Shown here piece after piece: positions 1-5,924 of a stretch of 7,058 nucleotides of DNA (positions within the stretch are counted from its first letter, which is position 1; the number at the start of each line of letters is the position of its first letter). A model generated the notes under the pieces. It searched no databases. It worked only from the letters and a program-made list of their open reading frames with translations, and was not told where the DNA came from. A program made the position numbers and the translations under genes. The DNA is from Anaerolineae bacterium (GTDB lineage: Bacteria; Chloroflexota; Anaerolineae; JAAYZQ01): contig JAFGOG010000166.1 of assembly GCA_016926595.1 (NCBI GenBank), forward strand, positions 1 through 7,058. Direction: 5' to 3'.

Positions 1-74
1 AATGACGGAGGGACTCTATCAGGATGAGTTTGTGCGGGAGACTGTGGCAGGTTGATAGCTGTCGGGGGTGATTC

Positions 75-191
75 GTGGAGTTGGTGCCAACACTTGAGAT
101 TGGATGGCTCAATGGGTGGATACTCCTTGCGTTTGAGTCTTTGTTGCAGGGTCTCCTATTGCTGGTCTTTGCCAAAGAGGGGCCGTGGTGA
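75..191 (+). pseudogene. N-terminal fragment of an isoprenylcysteine-methyltransferase-like membrane protein
   Basis: A GTG start at 75, with GGGGGTG five bases upstream, opens 38 codons. The product begins MELVPTLEIGWLNGW and continues as a hydrophobic helix up to FAKE. Over its first 35 residues it aligns without gaps to the start of the methyltransferase-like protein at 5340-5897, with 16 identities that include ME, P, WL.GW, LLA, G, F and K. The family continues for another 150 residues, with the catalytic RHP and EE motifs near the C-terminus. Here homology stops after FAKE, and three codons later a TGA falls inside feoA sequence read on the other strand. It is therefore a truncated gene joined to unrelated DNA near 176-182. 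Divergence from the intact copy argues against a recent duplication of that copy. The membrane helix and family are seen directly; loss of function is inferred. Confidence 0.6.
176..182. other. Rearrangement junction between a methyltransferase fragment and feoA
   Basis: Plus-strand homology to the methyltransferase-like family ends at codon 177-179 (the E of FAKE). Minus-strand homology to FeoA ends at the HHGP motif, whose GP codons lie at 179-184. Two unrelated coding segments on opposite strands meet within a few bases. No target-site duplication or terminal repeat is visible here. It could be a genomic rearrangement or an assembly join. Confidence 0.55.
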
Positions 192-322
192 TTGTGCTGC
201 ATCATGCGGACCGTCATACCTACATTGAGACCCAGGTCGGCGAGCCGCTTTCGCATCCGCTGGCCGCCGCGGATGGCGATCGGCTGCACATCTTCACCGG
301 GGCAAACCATAGCCAAAGGCAT
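176..322 (-). pseudogene. feoA: FeoA-family protein, C-terminus lost
   Basis: FeoA is a small cytoplasmic SH3-like protein that assists the FeoB ferrous-iron transporter. From ATG 322 the product starts MPLAMVCPGEDVQPIAIRGG, followed by RMRKRLADLGLNVGMTV and HNHHGP. These are the standard FeoA landmarks in order: PL near the start, a GG turn, RL..LGL..G, then GP. The SD GGGAGGT lies six bases before this ATG; a tandem ATG at 325 would leave only three. After GP the expected hydrophobic strand, the R.ALG motif and the terminal strand are missing. The frame instead runs, without a stop, through unrelated AT-richer sequence to the window edge. It follows another feoA fragment by 14 bases, so a tandem feoA pair was once present. 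No feoB is visible. Family assignment is firm; the broken state is seen in this sequence. Confidence 0.75.
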
Positions 323-336
323 CATCGCACCTCCCG

Positions 337-438
337 TCATTCAACCACTTCGACCAGGATATTCTGGGCCTCCGAATTGCGGAGGGACAGGCTGTAGCCC
401 TTGACTGTGAACTCGATGGGGTCACCCAGGGGAGCGAC
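337..438 (-). pseudogene. feoA: FeoA-family protein, N-terminus lost (fused to istA remnant)
   Basis: This stretch encodes the C-terminal part of a FeoA domain: VAPLGDPIEFTVKGYSLSL, then RNSEAQNI and VEVVE, ending at TGA 337-339. The APLGDP, VKGY.LSLR and EA..I pattern is the hallmark of FeoA C-termini, so the family is clear. The first 40 or so residues, including the RLL.MGL..G motif, are absent. In the same frame, upstream codons instead read like the beginning of an IS21-family IstA, with a TAA stop at 457-459. No start codon lies between that stop and the FeoA part, so the fragment is probably not expressed alone. It precedes the second feoA fragment by 14 bases. Confidence 0.7.
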
Positions 439-474
439 CCGCCGGATCTTCTCTCGTTACTCCACGCTGATCAT
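439..474 (-). pseudogene. istA: First codons of an IS21 transposase (istA remnant)
   Basis: ATG 474 begins MISVE, then TAA at 457-459, then REKIRR in the same frame. The pattern matches the N-terminus common to IstA proteins, with a nonsense change at codon 6 (a C-to-T change in CAA would produce TAA). After RR the frame becomes FeoA. It is too short to be functional and is a marker of an earlier insertion followed by deletion. Confidence 0.5.
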
Positions 475-532
475 CTCCTCCTCCGCTATCTTCTTGGACT
501 GTGTCTCTCCAGATGATAGCAGAGCTGGGCTC

Positions 533-547
533 AGGTGGGTACATTTT
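533..547. repeat. IS terminal direct repeat, copy 1
   Basis: AGGTGGGTACATTTT. It matches the copy at 567-581 at 14 of 15 positions and in the same orientation, with 34-bp periodicity. Multiple short internal repeats near the tip are typical of IS21-type ends, where transposase binds. Confidence 0.6.
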
Positions 548-566
548 CGATTGTCAAAGTACAGCT

Positions 567-581
567 AGGTGGGTACCTTTT
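567..581. repeat. IS terminal direct repeat, copy 2
   Basis: AGGTGGGTACCTTTT, the outer copy of the pair. The tip of the element is probably at about 590, where the minus strand reads TGATATACTA. The dtxR stop codon is only seven bases away. Confidence 0.6.
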
Positions 582-596
582 AGTATATCAAAAGCG

Positions 597-1325
597 CTAC
601 TCGTTCATCGAGTTTGGTTCCACCTTTGGTTGTGTCATTGCGAATGATTCGCTCGTTTTTTCTTCAACCTGGATCTGCACAGCTTTAGCCAGATCGCGCG
701 CCAGCGAAACGTGCCCTTGGCCCACCTGGACCAGGACGCTGTCTCCCGCCGCTGCGACGACGCTCAGCCAGGCACCCGGCCGGATCCCCTGCTCTTCCAG
801 GAACCATTGGGATGCTCCCTCGCTGTCGCAGCGGATCACGCGCCCCCGCAGTCCGGCAGGCAGCGTCGCCAGGGCGACGGTCGTTATGGAGGGCATGGGC
901 ACGCCGCACCTGGTGATGGGTTCGCCAATGGGATTCACCGGCGGGTAGTCCAGGTAATGGTCGAGCCGGTCGGCTACAGCATCAGGCGTGGCGTGCTCCA
1001 ACTGGCAGGCAATGTCGTGGGCCTCGCCATACTCGAACCCCAGCTTGTCCACCAGAAAAACCTCCCACAGCCGGTGGCGGCGTAGAATGTGGCAGGCACG
1101 CTCATCCCCCACGTCCGTGAGAAGGGCGCCCTTGTAGGGCTGGTAGACCACCAAGCCCTGGTCCTGCAGCTTGCGACACATCTCATTGACCGACACAGGC
1201 GAGATTGAGAGTGTGTCCGCCAGCAGAGACAGGGGCACCGGACTGCCGTTGTCCCGCAGGCGGGCAATAGTGACCAGGTACATCTGCATGCTTTCGCTTA
1301 ATTCAACCATAATTGACTCCGTCAT
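597..1325 (-). CDS. DtxR/IdeR-family iron-dependent transcriptional regulator
   Basis: This is a cytoplasmic metal-activated repressor of 242 residues. An N-terminal winged helix-turn-helix (about residues 8-70, recognition region LADTLSISPVSVNEMCRKL) is followed by a dimerisation and metal-binding domain (about 71-150). A C-terminal SH3/FeoA-like domain (about 153-226) comes last, then a short polar tail. Against Corynebacterium DtxR, every ligand falls at a constant offset of +5: M15 (DtxR M10), H84 (H79), E88 (E83), H103 (H98), C107 (C102), E110 (E105) and H111 (H106). Cys at this place is the iron-type arrangement; MntR has Glu. ATG 1325 is chosen because AAGGTG sits nine bases upstream. 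A GTG at 1337 overlaps that SD, and ATG 1310, with its own GGAG, is an alternative. It has its own promoter and operator, and feoA fragments downstream support an iron role. The extreme C-terminus may have been altered by the adjacent IS. Confidence 0.9.
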   Translation of the reverse strand: MTESIMVELSESMQMYLVTIARLRDNGSPVPLSLLADTLSISPVSVNEMCRKLQDQGLVVYQPYKGALLTDVGDERACHILRRHRLWEVFLVDKLGFEYGEAHDIACQLEHATPDAVADRLDHYLDYPPVNPIGEPITRCGVPMPSITTVALATLPAGLRGRVIRCDSEGASQWFLEEQGIRPGAWLSVVAAAGDSVLVQVGQGHVSLARDLAKAVQIQVEEKTSESFAMTQPKVEPNSMNE

Positions 1326-1332
1326 GTCTACA

Positions 1333-1377
1333 TTCACCTTAATAAATTACTACTAAGTTTTAAGGTGTGCCTTATTA
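1333..1377 (-). repeat. Operator-leader module, copy at dtxR
   Basis: These 45 bp match 6452-6496 at 37 positions without gaps. The module holds the operator, the transcription start region, the AT-rich leader and the SD of dtxR. On the transcript the first eight bases, CACCUUAA (1367-1360), are complementary to UUAAGGUG (1342-1335), which contains the SD. An SD-masking hairpin with a 17-base loop is therefore possible. Identity is directly visible; the RNA role is inferred. Confidence 0.75.
1361..1374. promoter_or_regulatory. Predicted DtxR-type operator at the dtxR promoter
   Basis: TAAGGTGTGCCTTA is a perfect 5-bp inverted repeat with a 4-bp centre. Its AGG-N4-CCT core has the same spacing as in the known DtxR/IdeR box. 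It overlaps the last base of -10 and the predicted transcription start, a position where a bound repressor would block initiation. This suggests autoregulation. The same site recurs at 6480-6493. Confidence 0.7.
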
Positions 1378-1402
1378 TAGCGGGATGGAGAATCGTTGTC
1401 AA
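1374..1402 (-). promoter_or_regulatory. Consensus sigma70 promoter of dtxR
   Basis: TTGACA (1402-1397), a 17-bp spacer and TATAAT (1379-1374) are a perfect match in both boxes. Start of transcription is expected near 1367. The promoter lies between the end of the upstream operon (1441) and dtxR, so dtxR can be transcribed independently. I see no strong terminator in 1403-1440, so read-through from the operon is possible. Confidence 0.85.
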
Positions 1403-1440
1403 GCCTCATAGTCTGCAGGGTCAGACGTCTCTGCTTGCTG

Positions 1441-1998
1441 CTAGGGTCCGTTTCTAGAGGCGGTGGCGGCCCGCCTCTTGCCGCCGAACAGCACTACCGA
1501 CAGACCGCCCATGACCAAACCGCCGATGAAGGTCGAGAGCCACAGCTCCGGGCCCAGGAAGGACACCTCGAAGTGGAACCAATAGTCTTTGTATCCGGCG
1601 AATCCCTCGGTGCCGGGGATCACGACAAAGGCGGGCTGGATGGTGACGAATATGAGCCAGTCCATGATCAGCAGGTCCCACACTGCAAAGAAGAACATGA
1701 GCACAGCACTGTGGGCGGATGCGGTCCAGAACGTTAAGTTGCCGCCGTTTTCCCTGCGCAGGCCCGCGTTCGAGTAGAATATCACGCCGGCGACGGTGCC
1801 GAATGAGAGCACGTAAAAGACGGCGAGCTGGCGAGCGGGCACATCGACCTCACCCACGGCCGTCCTCACGTCGGGCGTATAGGAGTCGACGAGCATCATG
1901 GGGTTCAGATAGATGGCGCCAAAGGAGATGATCGTGAGCAGTATGCTCATGAGCGTGCCATCGACCAGCACCCGCCTGACGGATAGCTGAGGCTTCAT
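1441..1998 (-). CDS. Small multi-pass membrane protein of unknown function
   Basis: The product is 185 residues with a short basic N-terminus (MKPQLSVRR). Hydrophobic segments lie at about residues 12-32, 53-76, 86-120 (long enough for one or two passes) and 154-175, and a basic C-terminal tail follows. I do not recognise a family. The segment between the third and fourth hydrophobic regions is rich in aromatic residues (GYKDYWFHFE) and probably lies at the membrane surface. The ATG overlaps the TGA of the preceding PEP-utilising enzyme as ATGA, so the two are translationally coupled and likely work together. SD AAGGGGG lies 11 bases upstream. It is the last gene of the operon; 38 bases separate it from the dtxR promoter's -35 box. 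Confidence 0.8.
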   Translation of the reverse strand: MKPQLSVRRVLVDGTLMSILLTIISFGAIYLNPMMLVDSYTPDVRTAVGEVDVPARQLAVFYVLSFGTVAGVIFYSNAGLRRENGGNLTFWTASAHSAVLMFFFAVWDLLIMDWLIFVTIQPAFVVIPGTEGFAGYKDYWFHFEVSFLGPELWLSTFIGGLVMGGLSVVLFGGKRRAATASRNGP

Positions 1999-4388
1999 GG
2001 CAACCTGTTCCCCCTTATTGCTGAGACGGGATCCAGAACTTCCACCGTGCCCTGCCCGCCGTTGACGCGGACGCGGTCGCCCGAGTGCAGGTTCATCGTT
2101 GCGTTGCCGCAGCCAACGACCGCAGGAATGCCCAGTTCGCGGGCGACGATGGCGGCATGTGAAAATGGGGCGCCCACGTCGGTGACGATGGCAGCCGCCC
2201 GGGAAAAGAGCGGCGTCCAGCCGACGTTGGTGGTCACAGTCACCAAGATCTCGCCCGGCTGAAGCAAGTTTCCCTCTTCGGGGCTGTCGAGGCGACGCAC
2301 CACACCCTCGACGATGCCAGCTGCCCCCGCAAAGCCGGTGATTGCATCTGAGATTGGCGCTGTGGTGGGTTCGTCGGCGTTGTAGATATCGGCGCGCCGG
2401 TTTGGATCCTTGGCCCACTCGACGGGGTCAAAGCGCCCACGAACAATCGGTGGGTAGGGCGGCAGGGAGCGGTAGCGAGCGTGGGCCTCCTTGCGGGCAG
2501 GGACGAAGCGGTGGGCCGACTTGTCGCCAGAGAGGGCTGCCAGCATTTCCTCCAGCGACAGGAAAAAGATGTCCTCTTCCAGGCCCATCAGGTCTCCGGC
2601 GCGCAGCGCAAAAGCGCGGTATACGCCCAGCAGGCGCACCGCCTCCGAACGGACCGCCTCGCGGGTCTTGGAGGCGATGGCCAGCCGGTCCAGTTTCTGC
2701 CGGTAGGCCTTGGCCTGGCGGACGGAGACTTGAGCCTCCAGCCGCTCCCAGGCTGCCTGATGCCGTTCGCGCTGGCGGGCCAGCATGGCCGGCACGTCGA
2801 TCTCGTCGCCCTCGAGCTCGGCCAGTCGCCGGTCCAACCAGTCGGGGTCCTGGGATGGCGGGGGTATGGAGAATTCCATCTCATGGGGACCGCGGTGGCC
2901 GTACGCCTGCAGATATTCCTCGCGCGTCAGTTCGCCACGGCTCACGGCGAGCAAGCCCATGAGCAGGCCCAGACTGGCCAGGGCATCGTCGCCACTGCTC
3001 ACGCCTGAAAGCAACGCATTGGCATCCGCGTCGCCCACCAGCTTCTCGAACTTGATATGCAGCTTGCGGGAAAGGGTCCGGTATTCGCTCAAGCCGGCGA
3101 GTAGGATTTGCAGGCCCTCGTCCAGGTGCGCTTCCAGCTCGTTGCACCACAGGGAGAGAAGGTCGCAGGTCGTCCGGGCGGCCAGGATGTCTCCCTCAAG
3201 CCTTCTTGCCAGAGCAGGCGTCTCGTCGACGAAGGATGGAATGCGGGACCTGAGTCTGCGGAGCTGCCACAACTGGCGCACGACGGCCGGGATGATGGTC
3301 CTCAGCACCTGGCTGGCGGTATAAGGAACCAGGGGCATGTCTGAAGGGAAGCGTCCAAACGTCTCCTGGCGCACGCGGACGAGCCGTTGCCAGGGCAGCC
3401 CCAGGGCGGCGACCGACGAGATGCCCTGGCTGAGGTTCATGTAGAGCCGTCCCCCGATGTTTCCGGCCAGGGGATAGTGCGTCGCCTCGCGCCCCACGCG
3501 GTTGGCCCGGAGATAACGTTCCACGATGGACCAGGTAAAGGGCGTCATCACGTCGGGAAATGCCTCGCCAAAGTTGGCGTTGGTCCACAGATAGTCGCCG
3601 GTCAGGCTGTCGTTCCACTCGCCGGTGGTGGGATTGTGGGCCTGCATCGTGGTGATGGGCCGGGATTGGAGAAGATAGAGCCGGCCACCGGCGATTGCCC
3701 ACTCGATGTCCTGCGGACTGCACAAGTCCTTTTCCAACCGGCTGGCAATCCGGTGGAGTCTGCGGGCAAAGCGCCTCAACTCCGCCGGGCCTTTGTAGCG
3801 GCCCTTGGGGCGCTCCAGGGTGAACGTGTGCGGGTTGGCCTCGCCTGACACCAGTTGCTCTCCAGGGCCGTGGACATAGTTGCCGGCCATGTGCATCCGG
3901 TCGCCGCTGACCGGATCGGCCGTGAACAACACACCTGCTATCTCCGCCGGGACCAGCCGCTGGACGATGACGGCCATGTCGTGGGCAGCATCGAGTCTCT
4001 GGGCCGGGCTGTAGCTTCGCACCCGGGCACTGTGTCGCGAGCGCTGCACGGTGTGGATCGCTTCCCGGATTTCCTCGCCGGTGCGCGTACCCAGGACCGT
4101 CTCGAATTCGCCGGCAAACGATGCCTGGGCCGAGTCCTCACTGAGAGCGGAAGAACGTACGGCGAAAGCACACTGGCGATCTCTTTTGCGCATCTGTTCA
4201 AGGTAGGCTTGGGCTTGCAGCCAGGCATCAGGATGCAGTTCATCGTCCTTGAAGGCAGCAGGCAGAATGATGAACCCGTCGGGCACGGGATAGCCAGCGC
4301 GATACAGCCTGGCCAGTGTCCCGCCTTTTCCACCAGCCGATGCATAGGCCTCAGGCGCCAGGTCAGCGAATGTTTGGACCATGTTCAT
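1995..4388 (-). CDS. PEP-utilising / rifampicin phosphotransferase-like dikinase
   Basis: A cytoplasmic protein of 797 residues with the three-part build of rifampicin phosphotransferase and Bacillus YvkC. An ATP-grasp PPDK-type domain comes first: GGKGG at 19-23, PVPDGF at 34-39, VRSSA..ED at 77-85, AGVLFTADP at 151-159, QDIEWA at 226-231 and LQSRPIT at 240-246. A long middle domain (about 255-690) carries WTNANFGEAFPDVMTPFTW and YGHRGPHEMEFS. A C-terminal swivelling phosphohistidine domain has FSHAAIVARELGIPAVVG with the expected catalytic His at 744. The TIM-barrel PEP/pyruvate domain of true PEP synthase or PPDK is absent. The likely chemistry is ATP to AMP with transfer through His to an unknown third substrate. 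ATG 4388 has AAGGA ten bases upstream; an upstream in-frame start at 4484 would overlap the preceding gene by 71 bases. It lies 25 bases after the 6-TM gene and overlaps the next by four. Rifampicin as substrate is not implied. Confidence 0.88.
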   Translation of the reverse strand: MNMVQTFADLAPEAYASAGGKGGTLARLYRAGYPVPDGFIILPAAFKDDELHPDAWLQAQAYLEQMRKRDRQCAFAVRSSALSEDSAQASFAGEFETVLGTRTGEEIREAIHTVQRSRHSARVRSYSPAQRLDAAHDMAVIVQRLVPAEIAGVLFTADPVSGDRMHMAGNYVHGPGEQLVSGEANPHTFTLERPKGRYKGPAELRRFARRLHRIASRLEKDLCSPQDIEWAIAGGRLYLLQSRPITTMQAHNPTTGEWNDSLTGDYLWTNANFGEAFPDVMTPFTWSIVERYLRANRVGREATHYPLAGNIGGRLYMNLSQGISSVAALGLPWQRLVRVRQETFGRFPSDMPLVPYTASQVLRTIIPAVVRQLWQLRRLRSRIPSFVDETPALARRLEGDILAARTTCDLLSLWCNELEAHLDEGLQILLAGLSEYRTLSRKLHIKFEKLVGDADANALLSGVSSGDDALASLGLLMGLLAVSRGELTREEYLQAYGHRGPHEMEFSIPPPSQDPDWLDRRLAELEGDEIDVPAMLARQRERHQAAWERLEAQVSVRQAKAYRQKLDRLAIASKTREAVRSEAVRLLGVYRAFALRAGDLMGLEEDIFFLSLEEMLAALSGDKSAHRFVPARKEAHARYRSLPPYPPIVRGRFDPVEWAKDPNRRADIYNADEPTTAPISDAITGFAGAAGIVEGVVRRLDSPEEGNLLQPGEILVTVTTNVGWTPLFSRAAAIVTDVGAPFSHAAIVARELGIPAVVGCGNATMNLHSGDRVRVNGGQGTVEVLDPVSAIRGNRLP

Positions 4389-4413
4389 CTTCTGCTCGTC
4401 CTTGTCGGGATTC

Positions 4414-5130
4414 TCACCACACAAAGGCCAGGAGCAGGGCAAAAAACACGATATAGACGATGTTGAACCCCGCACCCTGGACATATTTGATAACCCGGAA
4501 CGGAATCACGCGTCGCGCGAGGAACATGTAGACGACCGTCATCAGTGCCGGATTCATGATCGCCATCCACGTGGGCAGCGCCGTCGTGCCCTGCAAGACG
4601 GCGACGACGTACCACACCGAGGTCGCTATGGCCAGCGCAAAGAAGACCACATAGGAGAAGAGCAACACCCGCAACATCCGGTAGAGGATGTCTCCCAGTT
4701 GGGCCTTGATCTCGCCCGTGGCGGCATTCCAGCCGTGCACGCTACCTCCGAAGTAGATGAACGAGCCATGAATGAACGCGCCGATCGGATAGGCTGCCAG
4801 CCACAGCAAGGCCACGGGCACGGAGAACCAGGGACCCGCCGGCGCCAGGGCGTGATACAGAATCCACGCGCCCGACATCACAAAGGGGGTCATGCAGACG
4901 CCCAGAAGCCCGCCCGCCACGAGGCGTTTCCAGGGCATCTTGGACATGCATGTCAGCATGCTGGCCCGGCGTTTCCACCGTTCGCTGGTCTCAAAGTCGA
5001 TGGCGGTAGATGGAATCTCCTGCAAGGGGCCAACATTGAAGGCCAGCAACAGGATATCAGCGATGGCATACAGCACAGCGCCGGCGAGGGTCACGATACC
5101 GGCCAAGTGAATCGTAGCTTCCATGGTCAC
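4414..5130 (-). CDS. Six-helix integral membrane protein (possibly DUF6796-like)
   Basis: The product is 238 residues with about six transmembrane helices: 6-30, 67-95, 101-128, 150-180, 187-211 and 219-238. The C-terminus ends inside the membrane segment (LLLAFVW). A conspicuous FIHGSFIYFGGSVHGW stretch contains His, Gly and aromatic residues that may form an internal site. It resembles small proteins annotated DUF6796, but I hold that loosely. GTG 5130 is chosen over ATG 5124 because AGGAGGT stands five bases before the GTG and 11 before the ATG. The GTG also overlaps the TGA of a small upstream frame as GTGA. The gene is 25 bases from the PEP-utilising enzyme and clearly in its operon, so the enzyme's product or substrate may be membrane-linked. 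Confidence 0.82.
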   Translation of the reverse strand: MTMEATIHLAGIVTLAGAVLYAIADILLLAFNVGPLQEIPSTAIDFETSERWKRRASMLTCMSKMPWKRLVAGGLLGVCMTPFVMSGAWILYHALAPAGPWFSVPVALLWLAAYPIGAFIHGSFIYFGGSVHGWNAATGEIKAQLGDILYRMLRVLLFSYVVFFALAIATSVWYVVAVLQGTTALPTWMAIMNPALMTVVYMFLARRVIPFRVIKYVQGAGFNIVYIVFFALLLAFVW

Positions 5131-5306
5131 TTCTTACCTCCTCTATCTTGTGAAATTGGAGCGAGAAGCTCCCCCCTGCCCCAGCAGCGTTCCACCCAAA
5201 TAGCGCCCGTAAAGACGAACCCCATGATGAGGGAGAGAATGGATTTGCAGTGTTCACGGCAAGGCCTGGCCCGGTTCTCAACCCTCGCATGATCTCTGTC
5301 AGCCAT
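5127..5306 (-). CDS. Possible 59-residue single-helix membrane peptide
   Basis: ATG 5306 opens 59 codons between the methyltransferase-like gene (33 bases after its stop) and the 6-TM gene, whose GTG it overlaps by four bases (GTGA). The peptide has a charged, basic N-terminus (MADRDHARVENRARPCREHC), one hydrophobic segment (SILSLIMGFVFTGAIWV) and a polar tail ending GGKK. No good SD is visible before the ATG. I do not recognise the sequence. In favour are the exact stop/start overlap and the filling of an otherwise unexplained 209-base gap in a tight operon. Against are the weak initiation site, short length and unremarkable codon use. An internal ATG at 5228 would give a shorter form. Confidence 0.35.
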   Translation of the reverse strand: MADRDHARVENRARPCREHCKSILSLIMGFVFTGAIWVERCWGRGELLAPISQDRGGKK

Positions 5307-5339
5307 CCCGGCGGAGGAAAACGCGAGTTGGAAATTCCT

Positions 5340-5897
5340 CTAGAAGAAGAAGTAGCGAGGCACCCGTTCCAAGTAGCTGCGATAGGCCTCGCCGTACTCC
5401 TGCAAGCACACTTCTTCCTCGGCCACCAGGTTCTGGTGGAGAAAGATGCGAGCCACGACAAAGAGGATCAGCGCCAGCCAGGATCCGATGGCAATCGTGC
5501 AGCCCAAGATCACGAGTGAGGAAGCCATATTCTGAGGATGGCGGGTGATCCCATAGACGCCCTGGGTAACCGGCTGGTCGGGCGGCGCCTTCCGAAAGTC
5601 GAAAAGCGCCTTCACCAGCACTACGAGACTAAGCCCAACGAGTCCCGCCCCGACAATAAAGACCCAGGAGCCTATCCTGAGTGATGCGAATATGATCATC
5701 AGCACCACAACGAGCGCCAGAAGCTTGCCAATCACGGTAAAGACCTTTTGCTTGAGCGTCCAGCCAGAGCGATCAAACAGGCGTGTGACCGTATCCTTTC
5801 GAAAGGCCAGGAACAGGACCCCGTCCGTGAGAACAAGCAAGGCCAGTAGTAGCCATCCACCAAGCCAGACCAGTTTGAACTCGGGTAGAAACTCCAT
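5340..5897 (-). CDS. Isoprenylcysteine carboxyl methyltransferase-like membrane protein
   Basis: The product is 185 residues of the ICMT/PEMT-type membrane methyltransferase superfamily (NnrU and phospholipid methyltransferase relatives). There are about four to five helices: 9-31, 58-80, 83-106 and a hairpin at 126-153. The SAM-site signature is complete: GVYGITRHPQN at 113-123, EEE at 160-162 and YRSYLERVPR at 172-181. Bacterial members methylate lipids, small molecules or unknown acceptors with S-adenosylmethionine at the membrane face; the substrate here cannot be read from sequence. In the RHPQN motif the usual Tyr after RHP is Gln, as in several bacterial relatives. AAGGAAGG lies eight bases before the ATG. 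It is 27 bases from the DUF4491-like gene. A second, divergent relative survives as a fragment at 75-191. Confidence 0.85.
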   Translation of the reverse strand: MEFLPEFKLVWLGGWLLLALLVLTDGVLFLAFRKDTVTRLFDRSGWTLKQKVFTVIGKLLALVVVLMIIFASLRIGSWVFIVGAGLVGLSLVVLVKALFDFRKAPPDQPVTQGVYGITRHPQNMASSLVILGCTIAIGSWLALILFVVARIFLHQNLVAEEEVCLQEYGEAYRSYLERVPRYFFF

Positions 5898-5924
5898 ACC
5901 TTAATCCTTCCTTTCCGCTACGGA

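Larger units (their letters stand above)
439..590 (-). mobile_element. Relict left end of an IS21-family insertion sequence
   Basis: Reading on the minus strand from about 590, there are two copies of a terminal-type repeat spaced 34 bp apart (581-567 and 547-533). Next come about 55 bp of untranslated sequence, a strong purine SD (GGAGGAGGAG), and an ATG at 474 opening MISVE-stop-REKIRR. Repeated GGTGGGTAC.TTTT-like motifs at the termini, and an istA starting soon after with a M(I/V).VE...IRR N-terminus, are features I associate with IS21-family elements. Only about 12 istA codons survive, and the fifth sense codon is followed by TAA where IstA usually has a charged or polar residue. The rest of istA, istB and the other terminus are missing, and the sequence passes directly into feoA. 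The element lies just after the dtxR stop codon. The IS family call rests on memory of motifs, not a search. Confidence 0.55.

Noticed and set aside
2..55. 17-codon plus-strand frame ending TGA at 53-55, 20 bases before the methyltransferase fragment
   Set aside because: It could be the 3' end of an upstream gene, but it is too short to recognise and is cut by the window edge.
185..404. Two 70-codon plus-strand frames
   Set aside because: They are shadows of the feoA fragments, whose motifs are clear on the minus strand.
1400..1441. Rho-independent terminator after the operon
   Set aside because: Only a 5-bp stem (GTCTG/CAGAC) with a 6-base loop and no T-tract.
1999..2418. Longer 325-residue form of the small membrane protein at 1441-1998
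   Set aside because: The added 140 residues are an out-of-frame shadow of the PEP-utilising enzyme; ATG 1998 with ATGA coupling is the natural start.
2342..4466. Several plus-strand frames of 150-206 codons
   Set aside because: All are antisense to the conserved PEP-utilising enzyme and have no recognisable domains.
4389..4484. Longer N-terminus for the PEP-utilising enzyme (start at 4484)
   Set aside because: It adds 32 residues unlike the family, overlaps the upstream gene by 71 bases and lacks the good SD found before ATG 4388.
4381..5292. 303-codon plus-strand frame
   Set aside because: It is antisense to the 6-TM gene and rich in His, Gln and Arg, the usual shadow of a GC-rich membrane gene; no SD and no family features.
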